From: Liquidambar formosana
Taxonomy: Eukaryota > Streptophyta > Magnoliopsida > Saxifragales > Altingiaceae
Assembly: GCA_039720395.1 (NCBI GenBank)
Contig: CM077833.1
Span: 5,471,036 to 5,535,035 of the forward strand
Direction of reading: 5' to 3'
DNA length: 64,000 nucleotides
Part shown: in pieces, positions 22,772-33,885 of the stretch
Position numbering within the stretch: position 1 is the stretch's first letter
Layout of the letters: each line of letters starts with the position of its first letter
Translations under genes and position numbers: made by a program
The notes under the pieces: model-generated
The model's database searches: none
What the model was told of the DNA's origin: nothing
The model's input: only the letters and a program-made list of their open reading frames with translations

Positions 22772-23164
22772 CAACCCTTTTGAATTTTAAGCATGTTAAG
22801 CACAACAATAGTTCTTCGAGACTTGCAATTACAAATAAAACCATTATCAATTTCTCTAGTTTTGAATGAAATGCCATCAAATAATTAACTTTGATTTATG
22901 GATTGCTTTATACATTGTCATGCCCCTTGTTTCTTTTCTTTTTTCTCAATTAGACCGCACCCAAGGTAACTTTATGGGTAGCCTACGTATCTCCATCATG
23001 TTTGTAAACATTTTCTTCTTTTCTTTTCTTTTCTTTCTTTTTCTTCTTTCTTTTCTTTCTTCTTTTTTTCTTTTTTCTTTTCTGAATGATGGAGAATCAG
23101 GCCCTCGTAGTTCATGCTTTTCTTTTGCCTAGGTCGCCCTTACGGGTTTTCAACCTATCAAGCT
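22772..23164. other. spacer between antisense gene and pol
   Basis: Pyrimidine-rich on the plus strand (about 23010-23085). It carries the GCCTACGTA...CGTAGTTC motif pair (22977-23117) and one CTTTTGCCTAGGTCGCC unit (about 23124-23161), both also seen in element A at 1-1100. It separates two convergent transcription units. The short frame at 22866-23132 is low complexity. Confidence 0.5.
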
Positions 23165-24330
23165 TTACACATGGTATCTCTTGAGTTGATCTAAATTGGT
23201 TGGTTGAGAGAACTCTATTCCATCCAAATCCATCAATCGAACTGCTCCTCCTGGTAATATCTCCTTTATGATGTAGGGACCACCCCAGTTAGGCCTAAAC
23301 TTGCCCCTCGGATCAAAAATAGGTGCACGGATTTCTTTCAGCACTATGTCTTTATCTTTTAGGCCACGATCCTTGACGCGCTTGTTGAAAGCTCTAGCTA
23401 TTCTGCGTTGATAACCTTGAACATGGTATAGGGTGTTTAAACGCCTTTCATCAAGCAGAACTAGCTCATCATATCTGTTTCTTACCCAATTTACTTCAGA
23501 CAACTGATCTTCCACTATTACTCTGAGAGAAGGAATTTATAACTCGATTGGGAGAACTGCTTCCATGCCATAAACCAATGAGTACGGCGTAGCACCTGTG
23601 GAAGATCTGATTGAAGTGCAGTAACCCCATAAGACAAGTGGCAACCTTTCTGACCAATCATTGTACTTCTTAGCTTACTTTTGTAGCATGTTCTTTACGT
23701 TCTTGTTAGCTGCTTCAACTACTCCATTTGTCTGTGGCCTATAAGGGGAAGACTTGTGAACCCGGATGCTGTACTTTTGCAAGATCTCTTCTACCTCACC
23801 TCAGAAGTGTTGTTCGTTATCTGATATGATCTCATGTGGAACCCCATATCGACAAATGATGTGGGTCTTAATGAAATGGGCCACTTGCTTTGACCCCAAG
23901 GTTTTGTAGGACTTCGCCTCTACCCACTTAGTGAGGTAGTCTATTGCCACCAAGATAAACTCATGACCTTCCTTTGACTTAGGATGGATCTTTCCAATGA
24001 TATCTATTCCCCAAGTTGAAAAGGGCCAAGGGGATGACATAGTATTCAAAGGCATTGATGGAAGGTGCTGAACATTGGCAAAGATTTGATAATTATGGCA
24101 CTTCTTGACATGCAGATGACAATCTCTTTCCATAGTGGTCCAATAGTAACCGAGATGAGCAATCTTCTTAGCTAGCATATAACCATTCATGTGAGGTGCC
24201 CCTGCTCCTTCATGTATCTCTTCAATTATTCTTTGAGCTTCTTCCTCCGTCATATAGAGTAAGTGGATGCCATCGTAGGATCTTCTATACAATTTTCCTT
24301 CACACATGATGTAGTGGGTAGCCAATCTTC
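23165..24330 (-). pseudogene. int: integrase of element B
   Basis: The integrase inserts element DNA into the host chromosome. Visible parts in order: a zinc-binding H/H/C/C region ending CHLHVKKCHNYQ, the catalytic core with Asp in WGIDIIGKI, Asp in IISDNE and Glu in TNGVVEAANKN, then a C-terminal region with DPRGKFRPNWGGPY. It ends naturally at 23165. Breaks: TGA at 23801-23803, further stops in 23516-23800, and a frame change from the RNase H part near 24330. The DDE triad itself is preserved. Confidence 0.9.
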
Positions 24331-24381
24331 TCAGCGTATGCCTGTCAACCTTTGAAGCTCCTTCAGGATATTCCCTTTTCT

Positions 24382-25069
24382 CTACGAATCTCTGGATGTC
24401 ATAGAACCACGGACGCCATCTGTTACTTGACTATTCTGAATACTGTAGCAGTACACTGGCTCTTTTCTTCTTTCAATCACGAGTGGACGAACATTTCTGC
24501 CTTCTAGGATTTCTACCATGGACGCAAGTGTAGCAAGAGCGTCAATAAAGCGGTTCTTTACCCTTGACAAGTAGTGGAACTCTATTTTGTCGAATTCTTT
24601 GGTAAGTGCCTCCAGATAAGCATGATAGGGTAACAACTTCTCGTCTCGAGTCTTCCATTCTCCACTGATTTGGCAGATAATCAAGGCCGAGTCTCCGTAC
24701 ACTTCTAACTCTTTAACTCCCAACTCTAAGGCTGCTTCCAACCCTAAAATGTAAGCTTCATATTCGGTGATGTTGTTTGTGGCCTCGAACCCTAACTTCA
24801 TTGCCAGAGGGGTGTGGGCGTCATCAGGAGAAATCAACAAGACTCCAATGCCGAAGCCCCTTTTATTTGCAGCGCCATCGAAGTAGACTTTCCATGGCTT
24901 CTTTGCTATCTCCAATATGTCCTCGTCAGGGAACCCTTGTTCAATGTCATCTCCTTCTGAAACTAGGTACTCAGCCAAGTGTTCTGAGATGACTCTCCCT
25001 TTTATCAAGCTTTGTACCACATACTTGATATCAAATTCTGATAACAACATTAACCATCGCGCAGTACGA
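24382..25069 (-). pseudogene. archaeal-type RNase H of element B
   Basis: This is the second RNase H of Tat-clade polyproteins, which degrades RNA in RNA-DNA hybrids. Catalytic acidic residues are visible: Asp in KVYFDGAANKRG, Glu in NITEYEAYILGLEAAL, Asp in VYGDSALIICQI and Asp in KNRFIDALATLAS. It follows the tether region after the first RNase H, from which it is cut off by the solo LTR at 25075-27741. The frame is open across the whole domain, which is unusual for this damaged pol. Confidence 0.9.
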
Positions 25070-25780
25070 TAGGTTGTCACACCCCATTTTTGTCACCCTA
25101 GTTTGAGGCCATCATTTCATGTAGGTTTTTATTTTATTTTCTAGTCTAGTCTTTTGCATTGAGTTTTTATCGCATTAAATATCATGTGTATGAATTTTGA
25201 AGTGATTTGGAGTTCATTTCGATAGTTAATAAGAACTTTTGCGACTTTAAGGGCATAATCGTCTTTTAAGCCGTATATTTTCCATTTGACCTTGAAATGA
25301 ATCTCGAGTCATTCCTTTGAGTTCATATGAGTACATAGAGTCTATATATAGGTTCAATTTCATGAATTAATGGTTTAAGATCAATTTGGCTCATAGTGGT
25401 TCAGGTTGGCTAAAAGACCCTTTATTGGTTTGCTCAAAATCGACTCATAAGACCCAACCAATTTTCTCTCATTTAACTTCAATTGGACTTTATTTACATC
25501 CTAGGTGTGTTTAGAAAGATCGAATTTCGATTGGGAAAGCATTCGATTCGACCTTGTGTACAAACCCAGCTTTGCGACGATGAAGCACCATGGTTAACCA
25601 CCTTTGTAAAACCTAACCATGCACCCATGGTTAAGGATTTTTGTCCTAAAATGCTTAAAAATGTGTTCCCCTTCAAAACACGGTCGTTTTGGCTTTTATT
25701 TCGTCAAAATCGGACTTAATTTGAAGATTTTAGGACTTCTGAAGCAAGTGGAAGTCAAAACCGAAGCGGAAAGGGAGAGG

Positions 25781-25862
25781 CCTCGGGTAACCATCCGGGG
25801 CTGGACGGTCAGCCGTCCAAGCCCAGACGGCTAACCGTCCAGGCTTAGTTGGTCACCCGAGG
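25781..25862 (+). promoter_or_regulatory. U3 inverted repeat, family A solo LTR
   Basis: Outer arms CCTCGGGTAACC and GGTCACCCGAGG enclose repeated GGACGG/CCGTCC palindromes. It lies about 190 bp upstream of TATATAAA at 26049-26056. Confidence 0.7.
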
Positions 25863-26048
25863 ACTCTATCCTCAACTCAACTTCTAACTCTTTCTTCCTT
25901 CTTTTGACGGTTTCCTCTGCCATTACAACTTGTTTTCTCTTAGGAGTGTGTAAGTTTGAGTTGTTTGAGCACCAAGAGAGTCTCTAATAGCCCTAGGATC
26001 ATTGTTTAATGAATTAATCTTAGCCATTGGTTTAGGGGGTCAGTTCTC

Positions 26049-26056
26049 TATATAAA
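26049..26056 (+). promoter_or_regulatory. LTR TATA box, family A
   Basis: TATATAAA, followed by GGAC, in the U3 of the family A solo LTR. It is the likely core promoter. Confidence 0.6.
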
Positions 26057-27746
26057 GGACATGGTATTCAGCACATAAGGAGAGGTTAATTGCACTTTAC
26101 ACTTAGAGAGAGAGGGAGCTACGAGTTTGGAGAGCTAGAAGGACATCAAGAGGAGGCTCTTCAACCCCAAGCAAGCAAGGAAACAAGAAGTTTGAAGACA
26201 AGGAAGAGTCTACAAGAGGTAAGCATGTCTCTTTAATGCTGAACATGAATTTTCTGCTTCTCCTTCTTCTCTTTCTTCTTCTTCTTCTAAGACAGTTATG
26301 GTGCATGAAGTTGCTCTTCTTATGGATTGAATTCAATGCTTATGTGATGTTGTATGAATGATTTTGAGATGGTTTATGGCTTTGTATGCTTGATAATCCC
26401 TGGTTTACTAAGGATTTGAAAGTATTACTTCTTTTCTATCTTTTTAAATCCTGTATAGTTCACATGTCTAGGTTGCTGTGATTGTTATCATGAATTGATG
26501 CTCCTGTTAGTTAATATATATGATATGAATGATATTCATGATGATTTGAGCATGTGTTAGGGTTGTTTCATATGTTTTAATGCATAGTTGTGAAATTAGG
26601 GTTTCGATAACCCTAAATTCACACAAGTTTCCTATAGCATGATAGAATAGGTTTTGTTTTCTGTTTTTCTTCATGGTTATTATATATATGATATATATAG
26701 AATAACTATGATAGTTTTTGCATGCATGTAGTGGATTTTTAGGGTTTTATGCATGACATGAGATTAGGGTTGCATTAAGGTCTCTATTTATTCACTGTTT
26801 TTGTTGATAACATGATTAGTGGATGACTTTGAGCCTTAATACTATTCTGTCCAGATTGTTATGTTATCCTTTTTCATATACTTTGAGCACGTGTAAGGGT
26901 GCGAACAGGTGCAGTAGTTGCCTTATTGCAAATAAGGTCGCTATGGCTTAAGCTTGATATTGCTTGGAGTAAATTGCACAAGGTAAGTAGGGTATGAAGT
27001 GCCCTAATTCACTTTCTTAACCTTTCTTTTCTCTTCTCCTTCCTAGGGTTATTCTCTAATAGAGGGATATGGTCAACTCTAGGGCTTCTTTCCACCCCTT
27101 TTTAAAAGTTTATATCTTTTGTTGGATTTTTTTATTAAGAATCATTTTATCTTTGAAAATCACTATGGAAGGAAACCTAAGGTTTACCATAACTCTCTAT
27201 TAGGATTTAACTCTATTCTTTTCGAACTACGTGGACTTTGATCCGTGTATTTCGCTGCATGGTACGTAGGCGCTCGTTTTGAGGCTCAAGTCCATTCTAG
27301 GATCCAAGTATCCTAGGTTTTTCTTTTCTTTTCTTTTTTCTGTTTTATTTTATTTTCTTTGTTTGATTATGCATGGATGAAATGGATGGATGGGATATAT
27401 GTTATGCATGCTGTATTTTATTGATTGATACTATTTTGCATGTGATTAAGTTGTTAAATTAGCCCAATCAAATTAAGAGACCAACTCGAGCGATGTGGGT
27501 GCCTATGGGCTTTGCCCAGAACCTTCCCACATCCTAACTTAGCCACCGAATCCATTTTCTGGTTTTAAAGACTTAGCCTTTCCTTTCAAAATGGAGTCAT
27601 GTGGTTTTTGAAAATAAAACATTTTTATGGTTTTCCTCTTTTCCTTAAAAAAATGAGGTGGCGACTCCTTTTTGTTTGTTGTCTTTCACCTCTGTATTTT
27701 TTACCAAAACCTTGTGGGCCGCGGGTTTTCTGGGGTTCACATAGGT

Positions 27747-28250
27747 CAACATTGGCTTTTCAAGCAGATATTTGAGTGGATCCATTCGACTAACGAGGAA
27801 TACCTAGAAAGATAGCATGTAATGGCAGAGTTTTTGGGAGGCCCACACCAATGCCACGCAAGTCTTTTCCACAGCGTTATAGTTCACCTCATAGTCTATC
27901 ATTTTCTTGCTTAGATAGTAGATGGCATTCTCCTTCCTCGACTCTTCCAAGTATTGTGCGAGCATTGCCCCTATAGCAGTTTCGATGATGGTTAAGTACA
28001 GCAACAGCGGTTCTCCTTCTCTAGGTGGAACCAATATCGGTGGATTGCTTAAGTAGCGTTTAATGGCTTCAAAAGCATTCTGGCATTCCTCATTCCATTC
28101 CTTCGGTTCTCCTTTCTTTAGTAGCTTGAAAACAAGCTCACAAATGGTAGTGAGTTGAGCTATGAACCAGCTTATGTACTACAATCTTCCCAAGAAACCT
28201 CGAATCTCCTTCTCATTCTTAGGCGGCGACATCTCCAGAATGGCCTTGAT
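27747..28250 (-). pseudogene. RT connection and first RNase H of element B
   Basis: It reads KNEKEIRGFLGRL, then LVPPREGEPLLLYL and ENAIYYLSKKMIDYEVNY, the usual Ty3/gypsy region joining RT to its RNase H. TAG at 28179-28181 falls after GRL, where the family normally has Gln. The solo LTR at 25075-27741 cuts its 3' side. Confidence 0.85.
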
Positions 28251-28683
28251 CTATCTTGGATCCATTTCAATCCCCCTCTGTGTTATCATGAAACCTAGCA
28301 GCTTTCCCACAGTGACTCCGAAAGCACATTTTTGAGGATTGAGGCGAAGTTTGTATTTTATGATTCGATCGAGGAACTTTCTGAGCACAGTTACATGTCC
28401 TTCCCTATCCTTTGACTTGACAATCATGTCGTCGATGTAAACCTCGACTTTTTTGTGTATCATGTCATGCAATAAGGTGGTAGCAGCTCTTTGATAAGTC
28501 GCCCCTACATTCTTTAACCTGAATGGCATTACTTTGTAACAACAGGTCCCCCACTGAGTGATGAAGGATGTTTTCTCCATATCTTCCAGTGCTATCTTGA
28601 TTTGATTGTAACCCGAGAAACCGTCCATGAAAGAAAGAAGAGCGTGCCTTGCGGTACTATCGACTAACACGTCAATGTGTGGT
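28251..28683 (-). pseudogene. reverse transcriptase core of element B
   Basis: The RT copies element RNA into DNA. Visible motifs are SFMDGFSGYNQI, TSFITQWGTCCYKVMPF and VEVYIDDMIVKS, the last holding the catalytic DD. It ends in a TAG at 28251-28253 after EMDPR. Its N-terminal motifs lie 6.6 kb away at 35270 onward, because a Tekay-like LTR is inserted between FPL and PHIDVLVD. Confidence 0.9.
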
Positions 28684-28688
28684 AGTGG

Positions 28689-29060
28689 TGTGATGACCTG
28701 AATTTTATAAATATATTTATGATATTTATTTGATCCTATGTGTGCAACTTCACCATAACTTAGGCAAGTGTAGCATAAAATCATGCACCCAACCACACCA
28801 TAGCACAAACCATGGAGATGAATGTGAACGGAATATTTCTTCCTGACACCTGTAAACCATAAATACCCCAGCCCATTGTTTTTGAGCAATTAAAAATCCT
28901 ATACTGGTAGGATTCTAATAATCTATTCTTTAGCTGCACCCACCACTTGCATCTGCTTTGGATATGTGTATATATATATATATATGTATAGAGGGATCAT
29001 TAGCCGCACCCACCACTTGCATCTGCTTTGGATATGTGTATATCTATATATATATATATC

Positions 29061-29091
<31 letters not shown>

Positions 29092-29907
29092 AGAGGGATC
29101 GAGACAGAGAGTTAGAGAAAGAGAAACAGAGAGAGAGAAATTGAGGAAGAACAGAGGAGAAAAAAAAAGAGTGGTCTGGTGGAGATTTTTGGCGGAGTTC
29201 GTGGAGCTCTCTTAGTGAGGTAAAATCCTCACCTCCTCTATTGTTGATTTCATATATATATATATATAAATATCACGTACTGTGTATATGTATATATGTA
29301 TATGCAATTTTATTTTCTTATGTTATTCTTAGAAAGGATGATCATATTTTATGTTTTTGGGACCAAGGAACACCATGGTAGTGTCAAATTTTAGAGAAAT
29401 TGACTGTAGGTTGAAGTTTTAGAAATTTTAGAATTTTGGATCATGAAAACCCGAAACTTTAGGCTTAAAAACGAATATGATTTTATAGGATTCTGAATGA
29501 ACAATTTATAGTCGCACGTAGTACTCCGCATGAGCTTCGATTCGACACTTGAATCACTGAAAACGGTTAAGAAACAAGGGAGATATTAATCGTCGAAGTT
29601 GGCCCGTTGAACACACGGTGTAACCCGATTACACAATTCAACCCACGGGAGGTTGAAGATGACCCCATAGGTCTATGATCCTGTGTGGGTGCATCTGTAT
29701 ACCTTACCGTGTTCTCACGCATTTAAAAGCCATACGATAATCATATGAACCCCAAATTTGACCCTTGGACTCGTCTTGGAGGGCCCTACCATGTGGGACC
29801 CTTAGTTGATCATTTTGATCAAGTTTGACTGTAGTTTGACTTTTTGGCCAAATTAATATTTATTAAAAATTATGGATGGACCCTAGTCTAGCAGGCATTT
29901 TCTCTTT
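28689..29907 (+). repeat. Tekay-like solo LTR, left part
   Basis: Starts TGTGATGACCTGAATTTT after the duplication AGTGG (28684-28688). Together with 33886-35264 it makes one solo LTR of about 2.6 kb. The start and the CGGGGCGTGACA end are like Tekay/Del chromovirus LTRs; that family call is from memory of the class. The right edge, where the family D element interrupts it, is approximate. Confidence 0.7.
28933..29103 (+). repeat. duplicated CACCCACCACTTGCATC unit with TA microsatellites
   Basis: Two units, each starting GCACCCACCACTTGCATC, running into (TA)n and ending GTATAGAGGGATC. The second has a longer TA run. The frame at 28958-29215 is produced by this repeat. Confidence 0.8.
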
Positions 29908-30818
29908 CTTATTTTTCATTCAATTCAGACCAGTCTGATAGTCATCAATCAGTAATCAACCCATCAGCACCTTCAAAAGATCATTTTCACCATCATAATC
30001 TTTCCAGTGGCATTAAATTGCTTGAAAGCTTCTTCATAACATGGTAAACATTAATAAAGTGCTAATCTTTCTATTTGAATTATCAATAGTTCAACTTTCT
30101 AACACGTGAATCTTTTGCACATGCCCCCTTGTATGAACAATGATGTGGCTGCACCTCTAAAGGTTGCCTACGTACCCAAAAAGGGATCAAGTCTTACGTA
30201 GTTCATCCATATTTGAACAACTTCAATTAATTAAAAAGGACTTTTATTTGGACCGTAATGTAGGCTCAGGGTTCTAGGCTCATGAAAGAAAGGATATTAA
30301 GGCTCAAATTTAATTTCAATGGGTTCCTATCTGTTAAGGATTACTTCATCACTGCTCATTTCACTTTCCAACTTGGCACTTCACTTGCTATCTTTCACTT
30401 GTGCATCTTTTCTTTCTTTTTCTTTTCATCTCTTATGTTTCTTTTTTGTTTTTCTCAATTTTGTTTTTTTGTTTTTTTGTTTTTTTCATCTTTCTTTCTA
30501 TTTCAATGGTTTATACACCACTCCTTCTTTCAAACAAACATCTCTTTAAAATTTGCCCCTAGTGTAGGGGGTAATCCTTGACAAGGGTATCAAAAAGGAA
30601 TATATTCAGGCTCAACATGGCTAGCAAGGGATTTTTTCTTTTCTTTCAAAGGATAGCAGAAATGATGGCCTCTCTTCATTTTGATTTCCATTGTTCACAG
30701 TTCAAGCATTAAAAAGGCAAGTATGTTAACTCATGTGCTAGAAAAGCAAACTATATCAAACCCTTGAGAAAGCAAGCAATAAATTAATGAAAACCATTCA
30801 TTGATAATTAGGAAACAA

Positions 30819-31127
30819 CTATGTCGAAATTATTATCTCCCAACAATCCTCCCCTTTAGCTTTATTGGTTTCAGCTTCCTTCTTCTTAAATTCTTTTGCA
30901 TCAGCCTCCTTCTTTTTAGCCTTAGCTTCCTTCTTCTTAAGGTATTCATCTTCATCAAAAATAAGTTCTTCATCTTTAACCTTAGTCTCGGCTTCTTCCT
31001 TAGCTGTTTTCTGTCCCTAGCTGACTTCAATCTTTTGGAGTCTTTCCAAAACAGGCATCATTGATCTTTCCATCATTTTTGACATCATCTCTTCCAATCT
31101 CTTCACCAAATCTTGTTCAGTAGCCAT
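30819..31127 (-). pseudogene. short Lys/Glu-rich frame of the family D element
   Basis: It starts MATEQDLVKRLEEMMSKMM, has one in-frame TAG after KIEVS, then continues with DEDEYLKKKEAKAKKKEAD and ends WEIIIST. It would be a highly charged, probably coiled-coil peptide of about 100 residues. I do not recognise a family. It may be a decayed gag-like or accessory product of a non-autonomous element, or chance coding in purine-rich DNA. Confidence 0.35.
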
Positions 31128-32343
31128 TACAACAGTTTGGGTAACTTCTTCTTTTTCTAACCTCCCAAACGGATTGCGGACCCAAGTTAGTTGTGTAGGA
31201 TTCTCTTTAGAAGCAATGATGGGCTATCCCTGTAAAGAATATGTCTATCCATATAAGAGCCATTTACCATGATTATCCATAATGATTTCACATCAATTTC
31301 CATCCAAACATGCCTCTAGAATGAAGCCCAACAAAGACTAGAGAATTAAACCAAAAAAAAAGAACCTAGACACACTTAGACCAAGACTCAAAGATCTAAA
31401 AGAAAAAAATGAAAGTGGATATAGACTCCCAAAATGACAACTAAAGACCTAGACAAGAGACATGGTGACAATATGCAACACTAAAAAAGAAAAGATGTAA
31501 ACCCTAGATGAATGGGCCTAATGCCCCTAAGATGGACCAACAACAAGACCACACATAAAGAAAGAAGACTCAACTAACTCTCATACCCCTAAACTGAAAG
31601 ACTCTAATAAATGAGACGCCCTTAGGAAAAAGAGATGGACCTAAAACCATGAGAGAAAGCCCAACATAGAATCAGATTAAGGACACATAAAGCCAAGGGT
31701 ATCACACTGGGTTCAACCAACCAAAGTCTATTCGTTTTTCGCATCTAGGCCTATTACAATATCCACACATTCTTCCACCCTCATTTGGATCCAAGCCCAT
31801 ATTTTCTTTTTGATTTCTTTGACTTTTGACTTTTGATTTTTGATTTTTGATTTTTTTTTTTTTTTTTTGGGCTTGGACCCAATTACAAAATCACACACCT
31901 CACCTCTCAATTGGGCTTAGACTTGAAAAAGAGAATAGATAATGATGGGCCTTGCCCCTAAGTCTAAACATTATGGGTTTAATATGCAAATGCAACATGA
32001 CATGCAAAGTGACACACATTCAAACAGGGCTATGCAAAGGTTGGTGGGGTAACTAGTGGTGTTGGTTAATGGGGTACTTCTCCTTCAAGGGTCACCCAAG
32101 CTAGGGCACTCAAAGAGTGGCCCGTTAGCGTACTCACAAGCTTATTACAGGCTAGTGGCACAGGCTGTGGGTTGATGATGCCAACTTCCAGTAACCATAG
32201 GTCCGAATGGGACCCGGTACCTTTCGTCAGACTGTCATCGAGGGTAATGGGTGGTAGTGCGCATGTGTGCAATTTTGGTCTTTTCCAATTAAACAATTTG
32301 AATTAAGTAAAGCCATAAATCACTATACGGAATCTAGCTCTCT
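31128..32343 (-). other. leader region of the family D element
   Basis: No supported coding sequence. There is a T-run at about 31852-31868. The stretch 32040-32300 has one frame with no recognisable features. Confidence 0.4.
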
Positions 32344-32362
32344 ATCCCCAGCAGAGTCGCCA
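32344..32362 (-). other. primer binding site of the family D element
   Basis: Minus-strand TGGCGACTCTGCTGGGGAT, one base inside the LTR edge. It is the same primer type as in elements A and B. Confidence 0.75.
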
Positions 32363-32363
32363 C

Positions 32364-33885
32364 TGTGGGCGCCACGCCCTAAATACCACATAGCTCGAGA
32401 ATAAACATTAGCCTCAAAGGACTAACACGGAGAGGAGTCGCCACCCAATATTGGGAACGAGTGAACCCTAGTAGGGTCTAGCTCGTCATAACCAGAGATT
32501 CGGGTTCGGAGTTAGGGTACGTCGCTGGGAAGGTGTTAGGCACCCAGCCACGCCCGGTCGGAACCGGCCCCCACACATGATTAATGGCTTTAATTAATCT
32601 AAATGCTCAATTAAAATTGACCCTAAATCATGCAATAACAACGGCACACACAATGACCAAAATAATGAATACATAAAGAAAAGAGAATAAAAGAATATAT
32701 TAGAAAGCAGAGATCAGAATATACAAAAGACCAACCAGATACTAATCAACTAAGAACAAAACTAAATAAAATAATAAACAAACAATCTATCTGCCGAAGT
32801 AAGGTGCGTACGCATCACTGATTGGTGCGTACGCATCACTGATATATGTGTACGCACCTAATAGGCATTTCACGCAGAATCACAGAACTCACATATCAGT
32901 CTACATTATGCATCCCAAAACAAATAAAATAAAACTAATCCTAAAAAACAAATAAATGCAAATATAAAAACTAAACCTAAATCATGCTAATCATGCTTTA
33001 GACAAAAATAAAATAAAATAAAAATAATAAAAAGAATAACTAAAATAAAAGCTAAATAAAAGTAAATTTACCGACTTTGTAATTGTTCGTGGCTCCTCAG
33101 GTCTTTGAATTGAATCAAACCAACACGAATCCTCCTTTTTGTCAAAGTGGTATCACAGCAAAGAGATCAAAACTCACTCAACTTTGAAAAGAAATAGAAA
33201 ACAAAAATGAGAACAAGAGAAAAGAAAAGTGATTTTCGTCACTTTGCAGCAGCAGCAACTTCAATCGCGTTTTTGGGTATGAAAACGTTGGATTTGGACA
33301 AAGCTCGTGAAACACAAAGTTGTAGAGAATTGAATTATCTTTCTAACAAGATCAATTTCATCAAATTCTGACTTCAGATGCAAAAGTTATGATTAAAATA
33401 CGACTGCTGGTTTTAAGAAAATCTGCTGCTGAATTATGACGAATTTCACTCTCCAAAAACCCTCTTCTCCCTTTTCTCTCTAAGGCATTAAAAGAGTATT
33501 TATAACTGAAATCTGGAGTTTCCCTTTCCTTCCTAGACTAGGTTTCTTTGGAGAATAATCAAAAGGTATTTTATAATGATAAAAGACTTCTAATCTGAAT
33601 AGGAAAGGGAAATTGTCTTTTGTAAAAATTGGGAGACTGACCGCTAACACGCATGCACATGTACCGTATATGCGTACACACACTCATCACATACGTACAC
33701 GTGTTAGTGGCATGATAAAAATGGCTAATTTAATAAAATAATTTTCTTTTCATTTTAACCAAAAATCCCATGCTGTGATTCACACTAATTCTTAAAGAAT
33801 AATCCGTAAATAATCACACTAAACTCATCATTGGGGCCACGGGACTTAAGATGACAATGGCCGGGTACAAAATGGGATGTCTACA
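32364..33885 (-). repeat. family D 5' LTR
   Basis: 1522 bp, TGTGGGCGCC to GGGATGTCTACA on the plus strand. It contains GGAGTCGCCA (32434-32443), the covarying stem GCTGGG/CCCAGC (32524-32548), 20-bp repeats with CGTACG (about 32811-32860) and the promoter module 33076-33831 with TATA box TTATAAATACTC (about 33492-33504). Confidence 0.8.

Larger units (their letters stand above)
25075..27741 (+). repeat. family A solo LTR inside pol
   Basis: 2667 bp, TGTCACACCCC to GGGGTTCACA, flanked by perfect TAGGT duplications (25070-25074 and 27742-27746). Removing it rejoins the reading of the RT/RNase H tether across the border. It contains the U3 inverted repeat (25781-25862), TATA box (26049-26056), hairpin (27492-27533) and TGGCGACTCC (27659-27668). 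The frames at 25483-25834 are LTR sequence. Confidence 0.95.
29908..33885 (-). mobile_element. truncated family D element in the Tekay-like LTR
   Basis: It has a 5' LTR (32364-33885), primer site (32344-32362) and about 2.4 kb of internal DNA. Its 3' LTR is missing, so it is truncated near 29908; that edge is estimated from where the Tekay-like LTR stops. No gag, RT or integrase was recognised. The internal part has one short charged frame (30819-31127) and pyrimidine tracts, and 30167-30206 carries the GCCTACGTA...CGTAGTTC pair. Confidence 0.65.

Noticed and set aside
28958..29215. Plus-strand frame rich in Tyr and Ile
   Set aside because: It is a translated TA microsatellite.
30282..30581. 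Phe-rich plus-strand frames that look like membrane segments (also 22866-23132 and 30801-31064)
   Set aside because: Pyrimidine tracts translate to Phe, Ser and Leu; there is no gene structure.
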